IMG/VR virus record: IMGVR_UViG_3300007512_001367
Coordinates: 53,807 to 117,806 of that record
Origin: a virus
Strand: one strand, 5' to 3'
Length of the DNA: 64,000 bases
The notes below the pieces were generated by a model. The model did no database searches. It was not told where the DNA came from and saw only the letters and a program-made list of their open reading frames with translations. Of this stretch, positions 43,588-51,540 are shown piece after piece. The position numbers were made by a program, and so were the translations under genes. Position 1 is the first letter of the stretch, and each line of letters begins with the position of its first letter.

Positions 43588-44322
43588 TTTCATCCATTGA
43601 ATATCATCACGCAAACCATCTACCCATCTTCGTAAGTCAGCATAAATTCCAACCTTAATATTAGGTTGATCAAAGTAATGTCTTAAAAAATGATTACCTT
43701 CGATGTACTCTCTACGATTAATGAAATGAAAATTAGTATTAGGAAACTGTCTAATAATTTGTCTTAATTGATACATCCATTCATATTTGAGATATGCTTT
43801 CATACTCATTCTATAACTATAATTTAAAGTATTTTTGTATATATTATTTTGTTCTCTGCTAGGAGAATCCATTTCCCATTGACGAGCACCTAGTATGTCA
43901 TAAGCAAGTATAATAATATTTTTAATTCCTGATTCAGTAGCTAATAATAAAGCAGACATTCCTGAACCTCGTTGTTGAGAAAAATCCATTGTACGAATTG
44001 TACCTTTTTTAATGTCACCACCTCTCCATATTCTATATATTTTTAAACCTTTGGGTACATCGCTTTCTTTGTCGTCTTTGCATATATAACTCCATTTGCT
44101 AAGGTCATTTGGACCATATATTTTTAAATTTGGATTTGTTTCATCGTACCATTGCTTTAATTCTGCAAACATATCTTTGTCAGCGGCTATTATGTGATCA
44201 CAGAGATTAGGATGATCTCTGTATATGGCATTACATCCGTATATAATACCTTTATTTTTTAAATCTTCAATTGGAAATATATTTCGTGACTCGCCATTAC
44301 CTATTATAAATGCTGTGTCCAT
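43582..44322 (-). CDS. MptE/GT29-like glycosyltransferase-type protein
   Basis: 246 aa starting MDTAFIIGNGESRNIFPIEDLK; the IGNGESR motif, CNAIYRD and ADKDMFAEL mark a family that includes sialyltransferase-like and 6-hydroxymethylpterin-pyrophosphokinase-like proteins in phages. A paralogue is at 50834. Substrate unknown. Confidence 0.65.
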   Translation of the reverse strand: MDTAFIIGNGESRNIFPIEDLKNKGIIYGCNAIYRDHPNLCDHIIAADKDMFAELKQWYDETNPNLKIYGPNDLSKWSYICKDDKESDVPKGLKIYRIWRGGDIKKGTIRTMDFSQQRGSGMSALLLATESGIKNIIILAYDILGARQWEMDSPSREQNNIYKNTLNYSYRMSMKAYLKYEWMYQLRQIIRQFPNTNFHFINRREYIEGNHFLRHYFDQPNIKVGIYADLRRWVDGLRDDIQWMKL

Positions 44323-44867
44323 AAATTTTGTAATTTTGTAAGATATTTGTTCTTTACGGCTTGTTTTGATGAAGAATTTATTGCTTGTTTTGAACCTACT
44401 AAATTGGCAAAAAATTGTCTAGCAGGATTTTCGTAATATAATTCCCATTTGCCTTGAAAAAATAAATGTTCGCTAACAACTTCTTCAGGTCCTTGGTTAT
44501 TGTAATGATATTTTGGTTTTTGTTTTCCTGTAAAAATGTAAGTCCTAATATTCACGCCGTCAATTTTAATTTCACAAATTTGTAATTTTTTATCACTTAT
44601 AATTTTACTATTTTTCACTTCTGTGTCTTTAGGTGATTTGTCGGTCATCTCAATACTAAGAATGTTCTCGGTTTGCAATTCATTTACTGTGAATTCAATG
44701 ATTTGTTCTTCTACAACCTTGTCATGAAAGTATGATTTGTCATTTACACAAATTTTAGTCATGGGATAGTCACGAGCACCCTTACTGCCTAAAAGTTTTA
44801 ATTTTATGATAGTATGCTTACATCTGGTTGCGTCAATATATTTTCTAATGTAATATCCTTTTTCCAT
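44304..44867 (-). CDS. Predicted beta-sandwich protein
   Basis: 187 aa, beta-rich: IIKLKLLGSKGARDYP, VEEQIIEFTVNEL, then LQICEIKIDGVNIRTYIFTG, QKPKYHY, FFQGKWELYY. The ending matches the pattern of the 186-aa protein at 12865 (I-x-ID-x-I/V-I, G-x-x-x-P-x-Y, G-x-W). No catalytic motif. Overlaps the radical SAM gene by 64 nt. Confidence 0.55.
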   Translation of the reverse strand: MEKGYYIRKYIDATRCKHTIIKLKLLGSKGARDYPMTKICVNDKSYFHDKVVEEQIIEFTVNELQTENILSIEMTDKSPKDTEVKNSKIISDKKLQICEIKIDGVNIRTYIFTGKQKPKYHYNNQGPEEVVSEHLFFQGKWELYYENPARQFFANLVGSKQAINSSSKQAVKNKYLTKLQNLWTQHL

Positions 44868-46318
44868 AATAGATAGTTTTCGTGTCTTTTTAATATCAGT
44901 CCAAGTTCTCTGTCAGCACTTATAGTAGGCCATTTTAACATATCACATACCTCTTGTGCAACCATTCTTCTTCTTAATCTTTCTTCCCAATCTAAACTAG
45001 GAACAGCCATTGAAGTCCATCCCCAACTTGAATCTTGACTTTTATCACGCACAAAAATTTCATTTTCGTGCTTCGCCAACGGAATACCAGTATGAATTAT
45101 AGCCATAGTGGCACCTAATGATGTTCCGTGTATTGTGCCTGAAGCAACATATTTTTGGTGGTCATAAAATAAATCAAGAGTTTCTTGAAAATTTTTTTCA
45201 GTTTCTGTTGGATAGCCTATAATCATTTGGTATGAACAAGTTATATCATGTAAGTCAAAATTTTCCATATATTCATCGAGGTCTTCTCTAGTAACACCTT
45301 TTTTCATGTGTGCAAGTACATCATTTGATCCACTTTCAATACCTAGTGCTAAATTGTATGCACCACTGTCTCGTGTTAAAGGATAATATTCTTTACTTAA
45401 ATTTTTACTTTTTCTAACAATGCATTGTCCACCCCATGTAATTTTAGCATCTGTTTTATAGTTAAATTGTGCTAGAGCTTCAACCATTTGCATATAAACT
45501 TTTAAGTTTCCGTTTATTAAACTATCAGTAAAGAAAAAATCTGTAATACCGTGTGTTTCATATGTACGTTGAATTTCGTAAACTATACTTTCACTTGAAC
45601 GCCATGTAAAAGAAGGCCAGTGTGTATTAATATCACAGAATGTACAGGCTCTTATACAGCCACGTGATCCTGTGATTTGAGCAACTTTTTTATCTTTGTA
45701 AAAAGTTTCATACCTACTCAAATCGTAATCTTCATAATCTGCAACGCCCAAACTACTTAAATCTTTTATTTGTTCTACTTTTCCGTTAATGCCTTTGAAA
45801 CCGTAATTTCCTTTTAAAAGATTTTCCAGAGCTAATTCTCCTTCGCCAATTATGTAATAATCAATCTTATCACGGACACTGTCTATCCATTTTTCTTTAA
45901 GACCTGGGTGGCCAAGACCCATTCCGCCAATAAGCACTTTTGAATTGTGATTTTTTGCTTGTAATTTTTCTACAAGTATTTCACAGGCTTTTCTGCTGTC
46001 GACAGAAAAAACACTTAAGGCAATAAAACGTGGATTTAATTCTAGAAGTTTATCTACCCAACTGTTTATTAGTTTATCAATTCTGTCATGAAGATTTTTT
46101 TCAAATTTTAGTATACCATGGTTTTCATGGAAAAAAGCAGAAGCTAAAGGTAACTCGTCACTGTCAAAAGTTTCTTTTACTGTGATGTTGAAGTCAAGTG
46201 TTCTTACTGTAAACCCTTTGCTTTCTAAATGTCCTTTTAAAACAGCCGGAGCCGCCGGTGGCAAGTAATATTCCATAAACGGTAAGGATGTAATTACACA
46301 ATCTAATCTTTTAGACAC
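44804..46318 (-). CDS. B12-binding-type radical SAM protein
   Basis: 504 aa from GTG 46318, chosen because GGAG lies 9 nt upstream and the longer frame from 46384 would overlap iscA by 73 nt. The N-terminal half (SVFSVDSRKA, VLIGGMGLGHPG, IGEGE) resembles the B12-binding domain of HpnR/BchE-type radical SAM enzymes. The cluster motif is C221, C225, C228 (CIRACTFC). Its role may be methylation of a natural product, lipid or tRNA; the phage substrate is unknown. Confidence 0.8.
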   Translation of the reverse strand: MSKRLDCVITSLPFMEYYLPPAAPAVLKGHLESKGFTVRTLDFNITVKETFDSDELPLASAFFHENHGILKFEKNLHDRIDKLINSWVDKLLELNPRFIALSVFSVDSRKACEILVEKLQAKNHNSKVLIGGMGLGHPGLKEKWIDSVRDKIDYYIIGEGELALENLLKGNYGFKGINGKVEQIKDLSSLGVADYEDYDLSRYETFYKDKKVAQITGSRGCIRACTFCDINTHWPSFTWRSSESIVYEIQRTYETHGITDFFFTDSLINGNLKVYMQMVEALAQFNYKTDAKITWGGQCIVRKSKNLSKEYYPLTRDSGAYNLALGIESGSNDVLAHMKKGVTREDLDEYMENFDLHDITCSYQMIIGYPTETEKNFQETLDLFYDHQKYVASGTIHGTSLGATMAIIHTGIPLAKHENEIFVRDKSQDSSWGWTSMAVPSLDWEERLRRRMVAQEVCDMLKWPTISADRELGLILKRHENYLLWKKDITLENILTQPDVSILS

Positions 46319-46643
46319 CAAAACTGTCTCCGCAACCACAACTTGATTTGGAGTTGGGATTGATAATTTCAAATTGAGAACCAAATACTTCTTCTTTCCA
46401 GTCTATTTTAGTACCTGCAATATAAAGCATACTTGCGTCATCAACAACAAATCGTCCTGTACCCCAATCTTCTACAACATCGTTTTCTTTAATTGAGTCT
46501 TTATCAGTAAATCCCCAATCATATTTGAAGCCAGCACAACCACCACCTAATATAGATAGGCTGACTGCGTATTTGTCAGGATTTTTAGATAATAACCCTT
46601 CTATTTGACTTTTTGCTCTATCTGTTATATCAAACCATTTCAT
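46311..46643 (-). CDS. IscA/HesB/ErpA-type iron-sulfur carrier
   Basis: 110 aa. The three Fe-S ligands are C36 (GGGCAGF), C102 and C104 (SSCGCG). A-type carriers deliver clusters to apo-enzymes. It precedes the radical SAM gene with 8 nt overlap, suggesting it supplies that enzyme's cluster. Confidence 0.88.
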   Translation of the reverse strand: MKWFDITDRAKSQIEGLLSKNPDKYAVSLSILGGGCAGFKYDWGFTDKDSIKENDVVEDWGTGRFVVDDASMLYIAGTKIDWKEEVFGSQFEIINPNSKSSCGCGDSFGV

Positions 46644-46651
46644 ATCAATAC

Positions 46652-46978
46652 TTATCTGCTATGGTCTCCCATATTAGCAACTCCGATTGCTAAAAAGAAT
46701 GCCATAGCTTCTCGTCTATCTTCAAAACTCATATAGCTGTCTTGTTCTTCCCAATTATGATCCCATGGGTTTGCTCCAGGAGGTCCTTTGAACCACCAAC
46801 CCCATTTACTTTTACAATGTTTTTGGCACCATTCAATACAATCTCCAGCAATCCCGTTAGAATTCATGTCTACATCAAATTTGAATCTTTTATCATAACC
46901 ACAATCTTCGGGAATCTCATCTAATGGTTTCATACTTTTAATTTTAACTTTTCCAAATTTTTTATTTCTCATTACCAA
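46652..46978 (-). CDS. Conserved hypothetical
   Basis: 108 aa, starting MVMRNKKFGKVKIK; ATG at 46972 (MRNKK) is an alternative. The middle has DCIEWCQKHCKSKWGWWFKGPP with Cys and Trp, perhaps a metal site. No family recognised. Confidence 0.55.
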   Translation of the reverse strand: MVMRNKKFGKVKIKSMKPLDEIPEDCGYDKRFKFDVDMNSNGIAGDCIEWCQKHCKSKWGWWFKGPPGANPWDHNWEEQDSYMSFEDRREAMAFFLAIGVANMGDHSR

Positions 46979-47967
46979 AAAAACTTATCTTTATTTTCAA
47001 TTAATTTCGATATACTAATCAACTCATTAAAATTATAATGTTTTGAAGGCATAAGGTCAATTGGATTTTTGTAGTTTGATGACTTTGATAACCACAATAA
47101 GTTAGTTTTAGTTAATTTAAATGTTTTATTGATTGAATTTATATTATCATTGTGTTTGTTATAAACATAATCTAATTCAAAGTTATTAATGAATTTTAAA
47201 AAAAGATTTGCACCAACACGGTTATAATATCTTTGTTGTTGCATTATGCTGTAATGATCGTTTATTTTTGTTTTTGAAAATCGTATTGCTGATCTAAAAT
47301 CATCAATTGGTAATGCTTTATGCATACTAAAATATATTTCGTTAAAGGGAGTTAAGTCAATTTCTATCTTTTGATTAGTAATAGGTAATAATGTTAAGTC
47401 AATAGTAAGATAACATTCTTTATTAACACATTTTTTAATAATATTTTTTAATTCAGTAATAGAATAATGCGGTGAGGGGTATTCAATTAATACAGTTTGT
47501 CCTTTTTTACAATCAAGAGGATGAGTAACAGTTAATTGATATTGATCAAGCATATCAAACGTATTATAATAGGTGTTTTTTAAAATGCCAAATTTATTTT
47601 TGGATCGATTTATAAGAGAAAAAATAAAATCAGAAGCACCATTCCCAAGAGTAAGATTTTGTAATTTATCAACACCTAATATTGATATTAAATTAGATTT
47701 TTTAAACCAATTTTTAATTGTGTTACTAAATTTATTGATATTAATTTCTTTTCTTAATTCTTTTACAGATAAAGAAGATATTAATTTCTCAATAGAAGGA
47801 TCTCTAGGTGCATATATTCCAGTATACATAAGTTTTGCTCTATTTTTAATATCGTCGTAGGTAGTAGGTTTGTCTAGATGCAATCTTGAATCATAATTAA
47901 TAGAACCTTGGTGTTCTGATACAGCAATTAACCAAGAAGCTTGATTTAGGTTATTTTTCATTTCCAA
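46972..47967 (-). CDS. PLP aminotransferase-like protein
   Basis: 331 aa. TLGNGASDFIFSLIN resembles the nucleotide-loop region of class I/II aminotransferases, LTIDLTLLP the Asp-bearing strand, and IYFSMHKALPIDDFRSAIRF the S-x-x-K region in which Lys binds PLP. Other motifs are weak and the protein is short (typical 390 aa), so it is a degenerate or specialised relative. Lies next to a glycosyltransferase, so an amino-sugar step is possible. Confidence 0.5.
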   Translation of the reverse strand: MEMKNNLNQASWLIAVSEHQGSINYDSRLHLDKPTTYDDIKNRAKLMYTGIYAPRDPSIEKLISSLSVKELRKEININKFSNTIKNWFKKSNLISILGVDKLQNLTLGNGASDFIFSLINRSKNKFGILKNTYYNTFDMLDQYQLTVTHPLDCKKGQTVLIEYPSPHYSITELKNIIKKCVNKECYLTIDLTLLPITNQKIEIDLTPFNEIYFSMHKALPIDDFRSAIRFSKTKINDHYSIMQQQRYYNRVGANLFLKFINNFELDYVYNKHNDNINSINKTFKLTKTNLLWLSKSSNYKNPIDLMPSKHYNFNELISISKLIENKDKFFW

Positions 47968-48653
47968 TTATCAATAACAAATTGATCTCCACAGTTAAAA
48001 GGTTTAGGTTCTCCATGAAATACTGCTACGTTGTTCTGTTCTGTAATTCTTGCAGGACGTTCAAATATAAATTTTTTTCCTTTTCTAATTTTAGTAGTTT
48101 TTAAACCAATCATTTCCCATTTGTATGAGCGAATCCAATCATCGGGCCAATGATTAATTTGATCTTTAGCTCTTACTGTAATATAATCTTGATCACCATG
48201 GTTGTTTTGCATAATTTGAGTATGATTATTATTAAAATCGTCCCAAAGGAAATTCATCGTACCAGTTTGCCAACGCATTACACTTGAGTTGCATAATTTC
48301 CAATCTTTTATTCTACATCGGTTAAAATCTCGAATAATCATAAATTTGCCTGGATTGTGTGTAAACAAATTATCAATATTACGAAATACAATAATATCAA
48401 GATCAAAATATAATATATTGCCTTGTAAAGGAAGATGAGAGCCAAACATCCATAATTTACTCCACCAAGTTTTAATCCATGGATCATTTGGTAATTTAAT
48501 AGTTTTTATGTGTGAATCTAAACCTGTTGGGTCGTCGGTAATACAATGAAATTCATAAGGTACAGTAGTATTTCTTTTAACCATATTATAAAGTACATTG
48601 GCATATTGAGAAATATACTTGTTACCCCATTTAACGCATACTATATGATTCAT
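47958..48653 (-). CDS. Glycosyltransferase with DxD motif
   Basis: 231 aa. NILYFDLDIIVFRN supplies a DxD metal site in a GT-A fold; the opening HIVCVKWGNKY and YEFHCITDDP resemble nucleotide-sugar binding. Related to GT8-like enzymes of phages. Overlaps neighbouring genes by 10 and 23 nt. Confidence 0.75.
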   Translation of the reverse strand: MNHIVCVKWGNKYISQYANVLYNMVKRNTTVPYEFHCITDDPTGLDSHIKTIKLPNDPWIKTWWSKLWMFGSHLPLQGNILYFDLDIIVFRNIDNLFTHNPGKFMIIRDFNRCRIKDWKLCNSSVMRWQTGTMNFLWDDFNNNHTQIMQNNHGDQDYITVRAKDQINHWPDDWIRSYKWEMIGLKTTKIRKGKKFIFERPARITEQNNVAVFHGEPKPFNCGDQFVIDNWK

Positions 48654-49764
48654 ATCCTTGTTTTAATCCTTCTATTTGTATTTTTTTCCAATTATCACTT
48701 TCAAGACTGTATGGATATTCGTTTTCCCAACTTCGTAACCCAATAGTGTGAATACTTTTTATATTTAAATTGTTTTTCATTGTATTATACACTTCTAGAA
48801 ATGGTTTATTTTGAAATGCTAATTTCATGTCTACTTGGCCGATTTTAATATATCCAAGAGATAATTTTGGGTCTTCCCAATCGTAATTGTTTTCCTTTAA
48901 CCATTTTTTAAACTCATCTATTTCTTTTTTCTTAAATGCGTGTGTTTCTTCTGTGATAGTATCGCCCCATTCAATATCAAACTCACCAGAATAGTATTTT
49001 TGATGGTTTATTTCGGAACACATAGATTCAGTCATTACAGGTGCGTATTCATCTCTAAAAACTTCATATAAAGTTTTGCCAACTTGTGACCAATGTAGAT
49101 ATACACCACCTAATTCTCTGTTATATCTGTTTTGTTTGAATAATTCATAATCTTCTTCGTGTAAATCGTGTCTAGGTGCATTTAAAAATGTAGTAATTTG
49201 AGAAGGCCTCATCCATGCAGGGTCTACTACACTTTTTCTATAACTTAATACCCAATTTTCTATTTCATGACAAAGATTATTAAGTTGTCTTATTGCATAT
49301 TTTGTTTCTGTGTCTGCTTGTTTGTAGTAATCGGAAATTTTCCATGCAGTTCCTTGTAGTTCTTCAAAATACCTATGTAATAAATTACAAGCATCATGTT
49401 TTAATCTTAATCCTGGTTTCTCCCATTCATTTCCACTTGGACAAAGTCCTGTTGGGAGTGTAGATGAGTGTTGAAAATCTGCTGGAGTAAATGATTTTAA
49501 TTTAGGATATTCTGGATTAAATTTAAATGAATCTATTTGTGCTATATTTTTGTTTAATTCTTCGCAAAGATAAGTTAAATCTCTTTTAGAATCTGCCCAA
49601 CCTAAAAAACAGAAGTTTTTTTCTAATATTCTTTTTTCTGTTAAATTATCTTTTAGTGCTTCAAGAAATCTTTTTCCTAAAGGAGTATCGTAAATGTGTA
49701 CTCTTACTTGTTTGTTGTTGTATTGAATTACTAAATTTTCAAATAGAGTTATTTGCTTGTCCAT
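48631..49764 (-). CDS. Conserved marine-phage protein of unknown function
   Basis: 377 aa with phrases NRYNRELGGVYLHWSQVGK, EINHQKYYSGEFDIEWGD and ADFQHSSTLPTG that recur in marine T4-like phages (memory). No enzymatic motif is seen. The start overlaps the QueD-like gene by 16 nt. Confidence 0.65.
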   Translation of the reverse strand: MDKQITLFENLVIQYNNKQVRVHIYDTPLGKRFLEALKDNLTEKRILEKNFCFLGWADSKRDLTYLCEELNKNIAQIDSFKFNPEYPKLKSFTPADFQHSSTLPTGLCPSGNEWEKPGLRLKHDACNLLHRYFEELQGTAWKISDYYKQADTETKYAIRQLNNLCHEIENWVLSYRKSVVDPAWMRPSQITTFLNAPRHDLHEEDYELFKQNRYNRELGGVYLHWSQVGKTLYEVFRDEYAPVMTESMCSEINHQKYYSGEFDIEWGDTITEETHAFKKKEIDEFKKWLKENNYDWEDPKLSLGYIKIGQVDMKLAFQNKPFLEVYNTMKNNLNIKSIHTIGLRSWENEYPYSLESDNWKKIQIEGLKQGYESYSMR

Positions 49765-50255
49765 CCCTTGAATCCTGCATTTGGGTTTGTGTAGATTGAG
49801 CTATTTTTGTCATTCTCTCTAGCTTCAACACTAATAACCCAAGCACGACCACGAGATTTTTCACGTAACCATTTATCTGTCCATTCACAAAGATAATGTG
49901 CAGTACCTTCCATGCCAGGTCCCATTGGATGAGTTCTAATTCGGCATACACCTGCTTGTTCTAATTCTTTAAATTTATCCATATGTGGATCTTCTTCATC
50001 AAGTACTAAAGTATGGTCATACATATGATCTAAATGTGCTTTTAATTCTTTTAAGTCACCATAGTCTACTGCAAAGCCTTCTTTTGTAAATGTTTTAATG
50101 CCAAATACAAAATGAAAACTTCTGCTGTATCCGTGAATTAAATGGCAGTTGCCATCATGTCTATATTGTCTATGAGCACACGGAAAATTCCAAAAACTTT
50201 TTGTGGAAGTAAAACATTCTTCTGTTACGTTGTCTTTAATTTCTATATCAGCCAT
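49749..50255 (-). CDS. QueD/PTPS-like tetrahydropterin synthase
   Basis: 168 aa. Zinc-site histidines are in FPCAHRQYRHDGNCHLIHGYS and the later DHMYDHTLV contains the DH pair. The family makes 6-carboxy- or 6-pyruvoyl-tetrahydropterin from dihydroneopterin triphosphate, in queuosine or pterin synthesis. No queC or queE lies in this window, so the product is uncertain. Confidence 0.8.
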   Translation of the reverse strand: MADIEIKDNVTEECFTSTKSFWNFPCAHRQYRHDGNCHLIHGYSRSFHFVFGIKTFTKEGFAVDYGDLKELKAHLDHMYDHTLVLDEEDPHMDKFKELEQAGVCRIRTHPMGPGMEGTAHYLCEWTDKWLREKSRGRAWVISVEARENDKNSSIYTNPNAGFKGWTSK

Positions 50256-50512
50256 TAGTGTAACCTCTTTTTAATATCGTTAACGTCAATTCCTAGTTCA
50301 TTTGATTTATTACGAATTGAATCAGTTAACTCGTTTGGGATATTTAATTCTCCATCAAGGATAGATTTTAAAAAGTGGATAAACACCGTAAATTCTGGTC
50401 TCTTTGTTACTGTCTCAGGATCAATGTTATATTTTTCCATTTGATCTAACATAGCTTCTGTAACATCAACTAATGCTTTAATACTTGTACTATGTTTTTC
50501 AAAATGTGTCAT
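50255..50512 (-). CDS. Small hypothetical
   Basis: 85 aa, helical, starting MTHFEKHSTSIKALVDVTEA. No family recognised. Its start overlaps the Sm-like gene stop (TAATG), and the stop abuts the QueD-like gene, so the three should be co-translated. Confidence 0.55.
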   Translation of the reverse strand: MTHFEKHSTSIKALVDVTEAMLDQMEKYNIDPETVTKRPEFTVFIHFLKSILDGELNIPNELTDSIRNKSNELGIDVNDIKKRLH

Positions 50513-50817
50513 TATACTATAATTTTTGGTTTCTCAGGTGTTTTTATTGTAGAAAATATTCTTTCGTATTCTTGTTTAATTTTATCATTAATATTTGCAA
50601 TAGATGTAATTTTATTTCTACAAATGTTAATAGGTTCGTTTTGTTCAGCAGTAGAAAAGAATGTTCCAAATGCTAAACCTTTAGGACCTTGCATTAATAC
50701 TAATGCTTTCTCTATACTGATATAATCAGAATTAAGTGATTTAAAATTTGCAATTACTTCTTCACCTGATGCAAGTTTAAGAGTAATAACATTTCCTTCT
50801 TTAAATTTGTCAAACAT
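50512..50817 (-). CDS. Sm/LSM-fold-like small protein
   Basis: 101 aa. VITLKLASGEEVIANFKSLNSDYISIEKAL followed by INICRNKITSI follows the Sm1-Sm2 pattern (G-E-x-x-x strands with a central Asp). Small Sm-like proteins of unknown function are common in marine T4-like phages. A perfect sigma70 promoter lies in the end of the upstream gene, 6 nt before the ATG. Confidence 0.55.
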   Translation of the reverse strand: MFDKFKEGNVITLKLASGEEVIANFKSLNSDYISIEKALVLMQGPKGLAFGTFFSTAEQNEPINICRNKITSIANINDKIKQEYERIFSTIKTPEKPKIIV

Positions 50818-50823
50818 AATACT

Positions 50824-50851
50824 ATTATAAACTTTATTTAGATTTTGTCAA
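50824..50851 (-). promoter_or_regulatory. Consensus sigma70 promoter, 6 nt before ATG 50817
   Basis: The minus strand reads TTGACA (50851-50846), 16 nt, then TATAAT (50829-50824) with 6 nt to the ATG. The -35 is inside the C-terminal codons of the MptE-like gene. Leaderless transcription is predicted. Confidence 0.75.
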
Positions 50852-51466
50852 TTGCTTATTAATAAATTTAGCCATGCCGTCATAAGATTCTTGGAAAACG
50901 TTTTTATGTTGAGACCATTCCTCTGGCATTTTCCATTTTTCTTGATTTACCACGATCCAACGAACATTTGGAAATAATTCCATTAATTTGTGGAATTGAT
51001 GTACCCAATAAGATGGATCAACTGGTCGTTTAATGTATTCATATCCTTTAGTATTTTTGTATATATTATTGACTGTTTTTCCTATTGGATAAAGATCAAA
51101 TCCTAACATAAAAATTGCTTTTGGTTTAAAAGTTAATGCTACTACACCTGCGTATGGTCCAGTCCCCCAATGGAACGGGTCATCTTTTCGTTGATCGCCG
51201 TGATAAGGTAAATGTGGTATTTTTATTACATTTGGCCACATGGCAAATTGATTAACCCATTTATCTCTGGTGTAAATTGTGGTGCCTTTGCCTACAGTGT
51301 TTACTGCTTCTTGACACATATGTTTATCAGCACATACTAGGTATTCACAGACGTAATCTCTGAATATAGCATTACATCCTACCACCGTTGAAAATAGTTT
51401 TAGTGGAGTTATATCAAACCCCCGTCTACTCTCACCATTTCCTACAACACTTACGAATTTAGTCAT
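50834..51466 (-). CDS. MptE/GT29-like glycosyltransferase-type protein
   Basis: 210 aa. VVGNGESRRGFD, CNAIFRD and CADKHM are the same motif set as in the protein at 43582, so these are paralogues. C-terminal WIVVNQEKWKMP is distinct. Probably modifies a glycan, but the enzymatic reaction is not certain. A late-type box lies 5 nt before the ATG. Confidence 0.62.
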   Translation of the reverse strand: MTKFVSVVGNGESRRGFDITPLKLFSTVVGCNAIFRDYVCEYLVCADKHMCQEAVNTVGKGTTIYTRDKWVNQFAMWPNVIKIPHLPYHGDQRKDDPFHWGTGPYAGVVALTFKPKAIFMLGFDLYPIGKTVNNIYKNTKGYEYIKRPVDPSYWVHQFHKLMELFPNVRWIVVNQEKWKMPEEWSQHKNVFQESYDGMAKFINKQLTKSK

Positions 51467-51471
51467 ATTGC

Positions 51472-51479
51472 TATTTAAA
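51472..51479 (-). promoter_or_regulatory. Late-type promoter box, 5 nt before ATG 51466
   Basis: The minus strand reads TTTAAATA with 5 nt to the start codon. It lies in the 74-nt gap after purF. Confidence 0.45.
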
Positions 51480-51540
51480 CACCCTTTTAAGCTGTATTAG
51501 AGCGACGTATACGCATGGTAAAGGCAGGTCAAGTATCAAA

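Noticed and set aside
51467-51540. Small RNA or tRNA in the 74-nt gap after purF
   Set aside because: A short GCGACGTATACGC inverted-like patch exists but no stable structure or terminator could be drawn with confidence.
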